This document shows positions 1 through 8,766 of a stretch of 64,000 bases of DNA, in pieces. Made by a program: the position numbers and the translations under genes. Source of the DNA: JAJEDW01 sp963555775 (lineage in GTDB: Bacteria; Acidobacteriota; Terriglobia; 20CM-2-55-15). The notes under the pieces were generated by a model. The model saw only the letters and a list, made by a program, of their open reading frames with translations. It had not been told where the DNA came from and ran no database searches. The stretch lies in assembly GCA_963555775.3 (NCBI GenBank), contig CAUVWY020000010.1:868001-932000 (forward strand), given 5' to 3'. Positions within the stretch are counted from its first letter, which is position 1. Each line of letters opens with the position of its first letter.

Positions 1-210
1 ACCAAGACGATTCTGATTTCCACGCATATCCTGCAGGAAGTGGATGCAGTCGCCAGTCGCGTGTTGTTCATCCATAACGGACGACTGATCTTCGACGGCG
101 CCCCCCAGGAACTCAAGAAGGACGGCTCGCTTGAAACGCCGTTCTATCGGATGACCGTCCCCGCCGGGGCCGCGGCGGAACCGGCGAGCGACTTCGATCA
201 CGAGACCTAA
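1..210 (+). CDS. ABC transporter ATP-binding protein, C-terminal end (partial)
   Basis: Only the last 69 codons are in the window; the frame is open from base 1 to TAA at 208-210. It begins with TKTILISTH, in which STH is the H-loop (switch) histidine following the Walker B strand of ABC ATPases, and continues with EVDAVASRVLFIHNGRL, the usual 'DRVLFIHNGRL' strand. The gene ends 13 bases before a permease that starts with a GGAGAG ribosome site, so the two are probably one operon and form one exporter, with this protein as the cytoplasmic motor. Walker A and the LSGGQ signature lie outside the window, so the subfamily (GldA/NatA-like) is inferred from the neighbour. Confidence 0.85.
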   Translation, partial: TKTILISTHILQEVDAVASRVLFIHNGRLIFDGAPQELKKDGSLETPFYRMTVPAGAAAEPASDFDHET

Positions 211-223
211 GGAGAGACAGTTC

Positions 224-2995
224 ATGTTCACGATGCTCCACGGAGATTTCATCCGCGCCCTGGTCAGGCGGGACCTGTGGAAGTACTTCACCAATCCCAC
301 AGGGTACGTTTTCATTACGCTTTTCATTTTCCTGAGCGCCGCCGGCGCGTTCTGGCAGGACCGTTTTTTTCAGGCAAACCTGGCGAACCTCGACCAGTTG
401 AACGCGGTCTTCCCCTACCTGCTGGTGTTCTTCATTCCGGCACTGACCATGGCGGTCTGGTCCGAAGAGAAAAAACAGGCCACCGATGAACTGTTGCTGA
501 CGTTGCCGGCAACGAGCCTGGATGTCGTCGCCGGTAAATATCTCGCCGTGCTGGCGGTCTACACGGTATCGCTGATTCTTTCCATCAGCCATGTCGTCGT
601 ATTGCTCTGGCTCGGATCTCCCGACCTCGGATTGATGATTGCCAACTACATCGGGTACTGGCTGATCGGCGCCGCAGTGATCGGAATTGGAATGCTGGCG
701 TCGTTGCTCACCGCCAACGCAACGGTCGCGTTCGTCATCGGAGCGGCGTTCTCGGCTGTATTTGCCTTCGGCTCTGAGGCAATCGCATTCAGCGACACTT
801 TGAGCCGATGGTTTGCCCCGATCGGCGTCAGCGGATATTTCGAAGACTTCGCGGGGGGCGTCGTCAGCCTGTCGGCGGTCCTGTATTTCGTTTCGCTGGC
901 CGGTGTGTCGCTCTATCTGAACGTACTGGTGCTCGACAGCCGCCATTGGCCGCATCGTGTGGATGGTCTTCCAATGTGGGGACATCACGCACTCCGGGTG
1001 GCTGCATTGGCAGTCGCGGTTATTGCGTTCAACGCCGTTGTCGGGAGAGGCGATACCCGCATCGACCTGACCGCGGAGAGGCTGCACTCCCTCAGTTCCG
1101 AAACCCGCAGCCTGATTGCGGAAATCCCCGAAGACCGCCCGGTCTTTGTCCAGGCGTACGTGAGTTCCGAGGTCCCGGAAAGGTACGTCCAGACCCGGGA
1201 GAACCTGATCGGCGTCCTTCGCGAAATCGACGCGATGGCGGGCGGCCGGGTCCAGGTTCTGCTGGAGGAAACGGAACCCTTCACACCCGAAGCGCGGGAC
1301 GCGCGGGAGAAATTCGGCATCGTGCCCCGTCAGATTCCGGCCTTGACCAGCGCGCGAACCAGCGTCATGGACGTGTTTCTCGGAGTGGCCGTCACCTCGG
1401 GAGCCCGGGAACAGGTCATTCCCTTCCTCGACCGCGGCCTTTCGCCGGAATACGAACTGACCCGCAGCATTCGGGTCGTTGCCCAGACCGAACGCAGAAA
1501 GGTGGGTATCGTGGATACCGACCTTCGTATTTTGGGCGGACTCGATTTCGCGACGATGCAGAATTCGGCGGAATGGTCGGTGGTGGCCGAACTTCGAAAG
1601 CAATACGACGTCGTCACGGTTACTCCGGACGGTCCGATCGACCAGGATCTCGACGCGCTTCTCGTCATCCTGCCGTCGTCGCTGACCCAGGAGGAGATGG
1701 ACCACGTTCAGGCCACGATCGAAATGGGTAAACCGTCGCTCCTGCTTGTCGACCCCCTGCCAGTGGTCAATTTCGCCCTGGCGCCATCCGAGCAAGGAGC
1801 AAACCCTAATCCCCTCTTCGGAAACACCGGTCCTCCACCGGAAGAAAAAGGGGACATTCAAGCGTTCCTGGCCGATCTCGGCGTCGATTGGAACCCGGCC
1901 GAGATCGTGTGGGATTCGTACAACCCGCACCCGGATCTTGCCCATCTGGCGCCGGAAATCGTTTTTGTTGGCACGGGGAACGAGAACGCGAACGCTTTTG
2001 ATGGCGAACACGCAACAAGCTCGGCGCTGCAGGAACTGGTGTTGCTCTACTCCGGACACCTTGAAAAGGCTCCGAATTCGAATGCCGATTTCCAGCCACT
2101 CGTGGGATCGGGCGTCCAGTCGGGATCGCTTCCCTACTTTCAACTGATCCAGCGCACGTTGTTCGGACCTCAGATCAACCCGAACCCCCCGCACCAGCCC
2201 GATATGCGCGACTACGTATTTGCCGCGCACGTTCGCGGCGCCGAAACTGCCGCCGGGAGCCTCGCGGACACGGACGACGAAAACGAAGCGCAGAATACTG
2301 ACGACTCGGTGGACGATTCCGATGACCGGGCGGCAACCTCCGATAACGAAGATGCGATTGCGCCATCGGATTCAGGGGAAATCAACGTGATCGTCGTCGC
2401 CGACGTCGACTTCATCTCGGAGCAGTTCTTTCAGATTCGGGAGCAGGCGCCGGCGGACCTCAACTTCGACAACGTGACGTTCTTCCTGAACGCGATGGAC
2501 CTGCTCACCGGCGATACCGAGTTCATCTCGTTGCGAAGCAAACGAGGGCTTCACCGCACTCTGGAACGGGTTGAAGCGCAGGTCAGCCGCTTTCTAGAAG
2601 CCCGGATCGCCGACGAGGAGCAGACTGAACTGGACGCCGATGCGGCACTGTCGGAAGCCCAGGAGCGGCTTGACGAAAGGGTCGACGCGGTCCGGCAACG
2701 CTCGGATCTGGACGCCCAGACCAAGCAGATCATGGCCCGAAACCTCCAGGAGGTCGAGAACCGGCGCTTCGAAGTGCTTCGAACCAATATCGAGACCGAA
2801 AAGGAAGCCAGGATCAACGCCAGCGAAGAAAACATGGAGGCCCAAATTCTTCGAATCCAGAACAATATCAAGACCTTCGCCGTGCTGCTGCCGCCCCTGC
2901 CGGTATTCGCGGCAGGAGTCATGATCTTTCGGCGGCGACGACAGAAGGAACGCGAAGGGGCGGCCGCGGCCCGAAGGTTCAGGTCGGAATCATGA
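224..2995 (+). CDS. ABC-2 permease fused to GldG-like auxiliary domain
   Basis: A 923-residue membrane protein. Residues 1-240 form an ABC-2 permease domain of about six hydrophobic segments, with the motif WSEEKKQATDELLLTLPAT typical of GldF/NatB-type permeases. From about 255 there is another membrane anchor and a long extracytoplasmic region resembling GldG (ABC_transp_aux; 'LSSETRSLIAEIPEDRPV'). Residues about 675-715 are very acidic (DTDDENEAQNTDDSVDDSDD). Residues about 780-880 are a charged coiled coil, followed by a final membrane segment and a basic RRRRQKERE tail. In the gliding/Gld systems GldF and GldG are usually separate proteins; here they are one chain. GGAGAG precedes the ATG at 224. 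The stop overlaps the next start (ATGA), suggesting translational coupling. The substrate is unknown. Confidence 0.85.
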   Translation: MFTMLHGDFIRALVRRDLWKYFTNPTGYVFITLFIFLSAAGAFWQDRFFQANLANLDQLNAVFPYLLVFFIPALTMAVWSEEKKQATDELLLTLPATSLDVVAGKYLAVLAVYTVSLILSISHVVVLLWLGSPDLGLMIANYIGYWLIGAAVIGIGMLASLLTANATVAFVIGAAFSAVFAFGSEAIAFSDTLSRWFAPIGVSGYFEDFAGGVVSLSAVLYFVSLAGVSLYLNVLVLDSRHWPHRVDGLPMWGHHALRVAALAVAVIAFNAVVGRGDTRIDLTAERLHSLSSETRSLIAEIPEDRPVFVQAYVSSEVPERYVQTRENLIGVLREIDAMAGGRVQVLLEETEPFTPEARDAREKFGIVPRQIPALTSARTSVMDVFLGVAVTSGAREQVIPFLDRGLSPEYELTRSIRVVAQTERRKVGIVDTDLRILGGLDFATMQNSAEWSVVAELRKQYDVVTVTPDGPIDQDLDALLVILPSSLTQEEMDHVQATIEMGKPSLLLVDPLPVVNFALAPSEQGANPNPLFGNTGPPPEEKGDIQAFLADLGVDWNPAEIVWDSYNPHPDLAHLAPEIVFVGTGNENANAFDGEHATSSALQELVLLYSGHLEKAPNSNADFQPLVGSGVQSGSLPYFQLIQRTLFGPQINPNPPHQPDMRDYVFAAHVRGAETAAGSLADTDDENEAQNTDDSVDDSDDRAATSDNEDAIAPSDSGEINVIVVADVDFISEQFFQIREQAPADLNFDNVTFFLNAMDLLTGDTEFISLRSKRGLHRTLERVEAQVSRFLEARIADEEQTELDADAALSEAQERLDERVDAVRQRSDLDAQTKQIMARNLQEVENRRFEVLRTNIETEKEARINASEENMEAQILRIQNNIKTFAVLLPPLPVFAAGVMIFRRRRQKEREGAAAARRFRSES

Positions 2996-4362
2996 GCGAA
3001 ACACAAAAAACCGCAACGTTTGGAGGGGTTGCGCTGTTGTTGGTTGTCGTCGCGCTTCTCGGCGCGCCCGAGCGCCGAACCCCCGAAGATTTCCTGGACC
3101 GTGGGGAAGCCATTTTCCCCGATTTTACGGACCCCAATGTGGCTACCACGCTCGAAGTCATCGACTTCGACGAGGCGACCGCCACTGCCCGTCCGTTCCA
3201 GGTGAGGTTCAATAACGGGCGCTGGACTATCCCATCCCACCACAACTATCCCGCCGACGGTGAAGATCGTTTGGCTCGAACCGCGGCGGGCGTGATCGAC
3301 ATTCTCAAGGACGACTACCGTTCCGACAACGTGGCCGACCACGAAGCGCTGGGTGTGATTGGACCTCTGGACGACGCGGCCACCAGCCTGACCGGACGCG
3401 GGCAGCGGATCACGTTGCGGGACGCCGGAAACAACGTGCTGGCGGATCTGATCGTGGGCAACACGTTGGAAGGGCGCGAGAATCTTCGATTCGTGCGCCT
3501 TCCGGATCAGAAGCGCGTGTACGTCTCGCGCATGGATCTGGACATCTCGACACAGTTCGCCGACTGGATCGTGCAGGATTTGCTGGAGTTGACCCGCAAC
3601 GACATTCGCCAAGTGACGCTCAAGGACTATTCCATCGATGAACAAACCGGAATACTCGACAACCGCGACACCTTGATCCTGGACCGCGAACCGGAAGGGA
3701 CTTCCTGGACGGCCAACCGAATGGCGGACGGCGAAGAGGTGGATATTGCCAAGGTGAACGACCTTCTCGGGGCCGTCGATACGTTATCGATCGTCGGTGT
3801 CCGCCCCAAACCCGAAGGCCTGTCCGAAAGCCTGACGCAGTTGTCCGACGGCCTCAGCATTACCCAAGCCGACCTGCTTTCCCTTCAGAGCCGCGGCTAC
3901 TACTTCGCCGCCGGCGGACAGTTGGTCTCGAACGAAGGCGAGCTTGAAGTCCGGACCGGAGACGGAGTGGTCTACAACCTGAGGTTCGGGGAAGTGGTTT
4001 ACGGCGACGGCGAAGCCGTCAGCGCCGGCAGCGAGAGAAGCGACGATGCCGAAAACGGTCCGGGCGAAAACCGCTATCTGTTCGTGACCACGTCTTTCGA
4101 TCCGGGAGCGATGCCTGAACCGGGCCTGCCCGGAAACACGGACTTTTTGGAAAAAGATGAAAGCGATTGGAGCGATGAGGACCGCTCAAACAAGGAACTG
4201 CAAGATGCCCATGACGAGTGGGCGTCCGACCTCGAAGCCGGTCAACAACGATCCGAGGAGTTGAATACGCGCTTTGCGGAGTGGTACTACGTGATCTCGT
4301 CAGACATTTTCGAACGAATCCGATTAACCCGTTCCGATCTTGTACGACCGGAAGAAGCTTGA
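2992..4362 (+). CDS. DUF4340 domain-containing membrane-anchored protein
   Basis: A 456-residue protein with an N-terminal membrane anchor (about residues 10-25, GGVALLLVVVALL) followed by a soluble extracytoplasmic region. The 'LIVGNTLEGRENLRFVRLPDQKRVYVSRMDLD' stretch (about residues 160-190) and the following 'QFADWIVQDLLELTRNDIRQVTL' stretch are characteristic of DUF4340 proteins, which usually follow GldG-type ABC genes. The start codon overlaps the stop of the permease/GldG fusion, so this is the third gene of the exporter operon. The role is unknown; it probably acts with the GldG-like domain on the outer face of the membrane. Confidence 0.8.
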   Translation: MSETQKTATFGGVALLLVVVALLGAPERRTPEDFLDRGEAIFPDFTDPNVATTLEVIDFDEATATARPFQVRFNNGRWTIPSHHNYPADGEDRLARTAAGVIDILKDDYRSDNVADHEALGVIGPLDDAATSLTGRGQRITLRDAGNNVLADLIVGNTLEGRENLRFVRLPDQKRVYVSRMDLDISTQFADWIVQDLLELTRNDIRQVTLKDYSIDEQTGILDNRDTLILDREPEGTSWTANRMADGEEVDIAKVNDLLGAVDTLSIVGVRPKPEGLSESLTQLSDGLSITQADLLSLQSRGYYFAAGGQLVSNEGELEVRTGDGVVYNLRFGEVVYGDGEAVSAGSERSDDAENGPGENRYLFVTTSFDPGAMPEPGLPGNTDFLEKDESDWSDEDRSNKELQDAHDEWASDLEAGQQRSEELNTRFAEWYYVISSDIFERIRLTRSDLVRPEEA

Positions 4363-4433
4363 GCAGCCTGTGGCAGCCCCCTGCCGCCTCGCGCGCGGGG
4401 GTCTGTCAAGACTGCCAGAGGAGGAACGAATCC

Positions 4434-4820
4434 ATGACTCGATTGTTATCCGCCATTTCCTTTACTCTGACACTGGGCGTGTTGACGGCGTCCGCCCAGT
4501 CCGACGCGCTGAACGGTATCTGGTCCGGGCATTGGGTGCCTGAAGGCGGCGTCCGCGATGCGATTACCGTTCGATTCGCCGTCGACGAGGACCAGATCAC
4601 CGGTGAGATCGTAAACCCGGAGAATATGGACTTCGACAACATTTCGTTCGATGCGGAAACCCTCGACCTTGTGGCTGAAAGCACCCATGCCGAGTCCGGA
4701 AATTTCAGGATCGAGGCGCGGATCGAAGATGAAACGCGGCTCAACGGCACATTCACCGATAACGGCTCAACGGGCGAAATGAGGCTGACGAAGTGGACTT
4801 ACGTCCCACGAATCCGCTAA
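4434..4820 (+). CDS. small secreted hypothetical protein
   Basis: The ATG at 4434 was chosen over longer upstream starts because GAGGAA lies 8 bases before it and a clean signal peptide follows (MTRLLSAISFTLTLGVLTASAQ). The 128-residue product has a mature part that looks like an all-beta, lipocalin-type domain: 'LNGIWSGHWVPEGG' at the front and alternating strands ending in 'NGTFTDNGSTGEMRLTKW'. Similar short proteins with 'GxWxG ... GTF' strands are common secreted proteins of unknown function. It lies 71 bases downstream of the DUF4340 gene on the same strand, so it may be the last gene of that operon. No function can be assigned. Confidence 0.65.
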   Translation: MTRLLSAISFTLTLGVLTASAQSDALNGIWSGHWVPEGGVRDAITVRFAVDEDQITGEIVNPENMDFDNISFDAETLDLVAESTHAESGNFRIEARIEDETRLNGTFTDNGSTGEMRLTKWTYVPRIR

Positions 4821-4857
4821 CAGCCCGCGGTCCGCTCGGTTCGAAGGGCCGGCGCCC

Positions 4858-4990
4858 ACTGTAGGTGCGGTCTATGACCGCACGATTTCGGACTTGATTC
4901 GGGCGGTCATAGACCGCCCCTGCATTTTCGCGATTCAAGATCCCGACTTCCCCTCCGACTCCCGCTGTAGGTGCGGTCTATGACCGCACA
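4858..4990. repeat. dispersed palindromic repeat, GGTGCGGTCTATGACCGCAC type
   Basis: Two copies of GGTGCGGTCTATGACCGCAC (about 4863-4882 and 4970-4989) flank a related hairpin, GGGCGGTCATAGACCGCCCC, at about 4901-4920. Each has 7-8 bp perfect arms around TAT or ATA. The block fills most of the gap between the small secreted gene and the amidohydrolase gene. It has the form of an intergenic REP-like repeat; no coding potential was seen here. Confidence 0.7.
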
Positions 4991-5042
4991 ATCTCGACCC
5001 ACGATCAGCGCCCCGCGGCAGCGGGGCGGTTTGTCCCGTCAA

Positions 5043-5070
5043 TCCGATTGTGCGATATTGCACAATCGGA
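5043..5070. promoter_or_regulatory. perfect 11-bp inverted repeat upstream of the amidohydrolase
   Basis: The arms TCCGATTGTGC and GCACAATCGGA are perfect reverse complements around a 6-base loop (GATATT). The hairpin lies 80 bases before the ATG at 5150 and has no T-run, so an operator for a dimeric regulator, or a cis element in the 5' leader, is likelier than an intrinsic terminator. No regulator gene is adjacent. Confidence 0.45.
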
Positions 5071-5149
5071 TATTGAAACCCGAAACGGGAGCGCCTTGGC
5101 GGCCCCGGGTAGAACCCCGCGAAGTTCTGCCCGGGGCTGCCGGATCCAC

Positions 5150-6085
5150 ATGAGTATCGAACCCTACGTCAGGCAGGACCCCAATCCCACGCCGCTCGCC
5201 TTCACGATGCCCGAGGGCGCGATCGACGCCCACATGCACGTGATCGGCCCGTTCGACCGATTTCCTCTCTCGCCAACGACAAAATACGAACCGTTCGCCG
5301 CGACCTGGCGGGAACAGAGAGAAATCCTCATCGAAAAGATGGGATTCTTCGGTTACGTGGTGGTGCAGGCCACCTGCCACGGTACCGACAACCGCGTCGT
5401 CGTCGATGCGCTCGAGCACATGGAGGGCCGAGCGGCCGGCGTGGTCAGCGTCACCGAGGACGTCACGAGAGCGGAATTGAAGCGAATGCACGATGTGGGA
5501 GTGCGGGGCGTGCGCTTTGCTTTTCTGCCCCATATCGCCCGCACCAAGACTCCGTCCGATGTCATCCGGAGGATCGCGGAGCGGATCGAGCCGTTCGGGT
5601 GGCACACGGACCTGTATTTTTTGCCCGAATCGTTTGAAACGATGGCGCCTCTGATCCAGGAGTTACCGACGCCGGTGATCATCGACCACATGGGACGACC
5701 CGACGTCACGGCGCCGGTCGAGAACAACGAATACTTTCAACGGCTGTTGGAACTGGGCTCGAGCCGTGACGGGATATTCTGGAAGGTCACCTCTCCGGAC
5801 CGCTATACACGATCCGCACGACCGGAAGACTGGCCGATCGTGCTGCCTTTTGCGCATGCGTTGATCGAGCGCTTCCCCGGCAACGTCATCAGCGGAACGG
5901 ACCGGCCCCGCCCCAACATGAATACCGTAATCCTGACGGGCAGAGGGGATCCACCCAACAAGATGCCGAACGACGGCGACATCGCCAATCAGTGGATCTG
6001 GCCGGCGGCGGGCAAGGATCCGGACATCCTGAAGCAGATTCTGACGGTCAACCCGCGCAAGCTTTACGATTTCAGGGAGTTCTGA
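5150..6085 (+). CDS. amidohydrolase family 2 protein, LigI-like (2-pyrone-4,6-dicarboxylate lactonase family)
   Basis: A 311-residue predicted metal-dependent hydrolase of the amidohydrolase-2 superfamily. The N-terminal metal/substrate motif DAHMHVIGPFDRFPL (about residues 24-38) and the C-terminal GTDRPRPNMN (active-site Asp in the 'GTDWPHP' position) match the LigI-type lactonases that open 2-pyrone-4,6-dicarboxylate in protocatechuate breakdown. 'VIIDHMGRPD' supplies the internal His/Asp strand. The ATG at 5150 fits the family start (MSIEPYVRQDPNPTPLAF); upstream in-frame ATGs lie in the palindromic leader. The stop overlaps the next start (TGATG). The Trp of GTDWPHP is Arg here, so the exact lactone substrate is uncertain. 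Inferred role: aromatic-acid or related cyclic-ester catabolism. Confidence 0.8.
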   Translation: MSIEPYVRQDPNPTPLAFTMPEGAIDAHMHVIGPFDRFPLSPTTKYEPFAATWREQREILIEKMGFFGYVVVQATCHGTDNRVVVDALEHMEGRAAGVVSVTEDVTRAELKRMHDVGVRGVRFAFLPHIARTKTPSDVIRRIAERIEPFGWHTDLYFLPESFETMAPLIQELPTPVIIDHMGRPDVTAPVENNEYFQRLLELGSSRDGIFWKVTSPDRYTRSARPEDWPIVLPFAHALIERFPGNVISGTDRPRPNMNTVILTGRGDPPNKMPNDGDIANQWIWPAAGKDPDILKQILTVNPRKLYDFREF

Positions 6086-6561
6086 TGCCCCATCTGCGAC
6101 TGGAGGTGCCCGAAGAGTGGCTCCACGATGATTTCGTCCGGAAAACGGATTTCGACGCCCGCAAACTTCTGGACCGCCTGGTGGACGTCGTTTGCGGCCT
6201 CAAGATGGAGAGGGTCGCGAATTCCGGCGGCGCCGATTCCGCGAAACAACCCGAAATGGTCCCCCTGATCAACAGAAAGAACCTGAAACACGCCTTGATT
6301 CCCGTCCATCATTCCGGAGTCGCGGGCGATGGTTCCATGGGATTTCTTCACGCCGTCCTTTCGGCGGGCAACGACACGCCGGGAAGGACCGCCGCGGTGC
6401 GGCGAAACGCGGCCGAAGTCCTTGGGGACGAAATCGACGATTTTGCCGATGGGTTGCCGGGCCTGGCATCGGTGACGGTCCATGTCCAGGACATTGACCG
6501 GGACCGGGGTTACACCACCACGGCGTCACGCAGGAAAAGGCGGGAACGAGAGGCGGAATAG
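6085..6561 (+). CDS. 5-carboxymethyl-2-hydroxymuconate isomerase-like (tautomerase superfamily) protein
   Basis: The start overlaps the amidohydrolase stop. The 158-residue product begins MPHLRLEV, with Pro-2 in the position of the catalytic N-terminal proline of tautomerases and of HpaF-type isomerases (MPHxxxE). The C-terminal 'SVTVHVQDIDRDRGYT' resembles the end of HpaF-like proteins. It is about 30 residues longer than HpaF because of an internal segment (about 45-70) and a basic tail. Translational coupling to a LigI-like hydrolase supports a role in aromatic ring-cleavage catabolism, but the match is to a family pattern only. An uncharacterised tautomerase is an equal possibility. Confidence 0.5.
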   Translation: MPHLRLEVPEEWLHDDFVRKTDFDARKLLDRLVDVVCGLKMERVANSGGADSAKQPEMVPLINRKNLKHALIPVHHSGVAGDGSMGFLHAVLSAGNDTPGRTAAVRRNAAEVLGDEIDDFADGLPGLASVTVHVQDIDRDRGYTTTASRRKRREREAE

Positions 6562-6644
6562 CAGCCCCGAACACCCGTTCCGAGAATACTTTGCGCCTTT
6601 CAACCGTACGGTGATCATGTCGATAGTCAGGAGGGAGGGCACGA

Positions 6645-8008
6645 ATGAATGCTCTTGGCGGCGGTGGACGAGAGAGCGGCGCCAGGGAAAATCTGGGATC
6701 GGTCCTCGGACGGCGGTCTCTGGTTCGATGCGGCCTTGCCGGGCTGCTAGCAACGCCCTTTGCGAGCAGGGGCAGCGGCGCAGCCGGATTCGGCACTTTC
6801 CTGGCAGCGGGCCAGGAAGGCGGGGGCGAGGGATCGTTCCTTCCGGTGGAGGACGAGATCGTACTGGGCATGTCCGCCGCGTTTTCAGGCCCCTCCAGGG
6901 GCTGGGTAGCGAGCTTTATCGCGGCGCCAGAGCCTACTTCAACCACGTGAACGACAACGGCGGCGTCAATGGCCGCCGGATCGCGCTCAAAATTTACGAC
7001 GACGGGTACCAGCCCGACCCATGCGTCCGGAACACCATGAAACTCATGCTGGAAGACCGCGTCTTCCTGTTGTTCGGCTACGTGGGGACGCCGACCGTGA
7101 CCCGTGCGCTGCCCCTGCTGAAGAAGTTCCAGGACGAGCGGGTCTACATGTTTTTTCCCTTTACAGGCGCCCAACCCCAAAGGGAACCCCCGTACGGCGA
7201 TTTCGCCTTCAACCTCCGGGCGTCCTACCGTCAGGAGACGGCCGGTCTGGCCGACAACTTCGTTCGGGTCGGCCGGCGGCGCATCGGCGTGTTTTACCAG
7301 GCCGATGCCTACGGCCGTAGCGGATGGGCCGGCGTCAGGTCGGCTCTGGCGGCGCACGGCGAGCAACTTGCAGGCGAGGCCACCTATAGCCGCGGACAGA
7401 ACTTCACCGGCAGCATGAGGCGGCAAGTTGAAATCCTGATGGCGGAATCGCCCGACGCGGTGATCTGCATCGGGTCGTACGCCGCATGCGCCGGTTTTGT
7501 GCGTGACGCGGTTGACCTGGGCCTTCGGGTTCCGATCGCCAACCTTTCCTTCGTCGGGAGCGAGAACCTCCTTCAACTCCTCACCGAAAGCCAGGACGAC
7601 GCCGAACCCTACACGCGGTTACTGGTCAACTCCCAAGTCGTTCCCAGCTACGAAAATACAGCCATTCCGGCCGTACTGGAGTATCGCGAGTTGATGTCGC
7701 GCTAAGATCCCGCAGTCCCCGAAGAGCTTGTCCAGGAGCCCTACAATCCGTTTCCGCAGAGCTTCGTCAGCCTTGAGGGTTTTCTCGACGCCAAGTTGAT
7801 GACGGAAATACTGCGGCGCCTCGAAGGAGAGCCCACCAGGGCTGGACTGGAGGAAGCGGTCTTCTCGGTGAGGAACTTCGATCTCGGGATCGGCGAGAAT
7901 GCCTCGTTCGGGCCCGATCGCCGGCAGGGGCTTCAGACCGTGTATTACACAGTCGTTCAGGATGGCCGTTTCGTGACACTGGAAGACTGGCAGGGCTGGC
8001 TTTCGTGA
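6645..8008 (+). pseudogene. branched-chain-type ABC substrate-binding protein, broken by a frameshift and a nonsense codon
   Basis: The periplasmic-binding-protein fold of the Leu/Ile/Val or urea type is recognisable across three segments. The first (6645-about 6902) has a Tat-like leader (GRRSLVRCGLAGLLATPF) and 'IVLGMSAAFSGPSRG'. Loss of one base near 6902 moves the frame to 'LGSELYRGARAYFNHVNDNG', 'VGTPTVTRALPLL' and 'GVFYQADAYGRSG'. TAA at 7703-7705 then interrupts it, and the same frame reopens with 'DPAVPEELVQEPYNPFPQSF' to TGA at 8006-8008. A strong GGAGGGAGG lies before the ATG. A HAMP sensor gene starts one base after the stop, so the pair was probably a ligand-sensing unit. Sequencing error cannot be excluded for the indel. 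Confidence 0.8.
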
Positions 8009-8009
8009 A

Positions 8010-8752
8010 ATGAAAATCCAGAAACTCTTTCAGAAAACCCGGTTCGACATCTTCGCTCTCTTCGGGGTAATCGTCCTGTCAACGTCCATTCTCTGCATTT
8101 ACACCGTCGATACCCAGTTGTCGGCGGAGTACGTGACCAACAGCGCGAATATCGCGCAGAGCATCGCCGACTCCAGCGTGGACATCCTCCTGAACAGAGA
8201 CTTGGCGACGCTGCAATCGACGATCGATCAGTTCGTCGAGATTCAGGGAATCAGTTACATATACATCACCAGCGAGGAAGGCGAGTTTCTGGCGCATACC
8301 TTTGTACCCGGCATACCCGAAGAAATCATTGCAAGCGATCCGTTCAGCACCGAACCCGTCGAACTAAACATCCCCGGGATGGGCGATTTCATGGAAGTGG
8401 GCAGCCCAATCCTCGTCGGCGTTGCCGGAACGGTTCACGTGGGCATGGACCTGGACCTCGTCGCGCTCAAGATTCAGCGGGCCATCGGCCAGCAGGTCAT
8501 CCTGATCTGCATCTTTCTCGTCGTTGGAGTGCTGGCTTCGATATGGCTCGTCAACCTGGCCGCAAAGCCGCTCGGAGAACTCCTGGCTTACGCCGTGGCA
8601 TTGGCCGGCGACGGGGGCAAGGACACGCGGGTAACGAAGCGCTCCTGACCCGGGACGATGAAGTCGGCGATCTGGCTCGCCTCTTCCGCTACGTTTCGGA
8701 ACAATCTTCCCGCTCGGAAGCATCCGGAGCGCCACCGGAGATTGTCCGATAG
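8010..8752 (+). pseudogene. membrane sensor with periplasmic domain and HAMP, frameshifted
   Basis: The protein has an N-terminal membrane segment (FALFGVIVLSTSILCIYTV), a periplasmic PAS/Cache-like domain of about 130 residues, a second membrane segment (VILICIFLVVGVLASIWLV) and a HAMP start (AAKPLGELLAYAVALAGDG). The open frame stops at 8648 (VTKRS). The expected HAMP second helix, 'LTRDDEVGDLARLFRYV', is in the frame one base back and ends at TAG 8750-8752. One base is therefore missing between about 8600 and 8640. Even repaired, the protein ends about 22 residues after HAMP with no kinase or methyl-accepting domain. It starts one base after the substrate-binding pseudogene. Confidence 0.7.
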
Positions 8753-8766
8753 ACGGGGATTGCCCA

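Noticed and set aside
113..2230. 705-residue open frame on the minus strand
   Set aside because: Antisense shadow of the ABC permease/GldG gene; Arg/Gln/His-rich with no domain features.
4218..4433. Longer start for the small secreted protein, overlapping the DUF4340 gene
   Set aside because: The ATG at 4434 has a good ribosome site and begins a proper signal peptide; the extension is Arg-rich and antithetical to export.
7703..7705. TAA as a recoded sense codon in the binding-protein gene
   Set aside because: TAA is used as a normal terminator elsewhere in the window (for example at 208 and 15215) and the same gene carries a frameshift.
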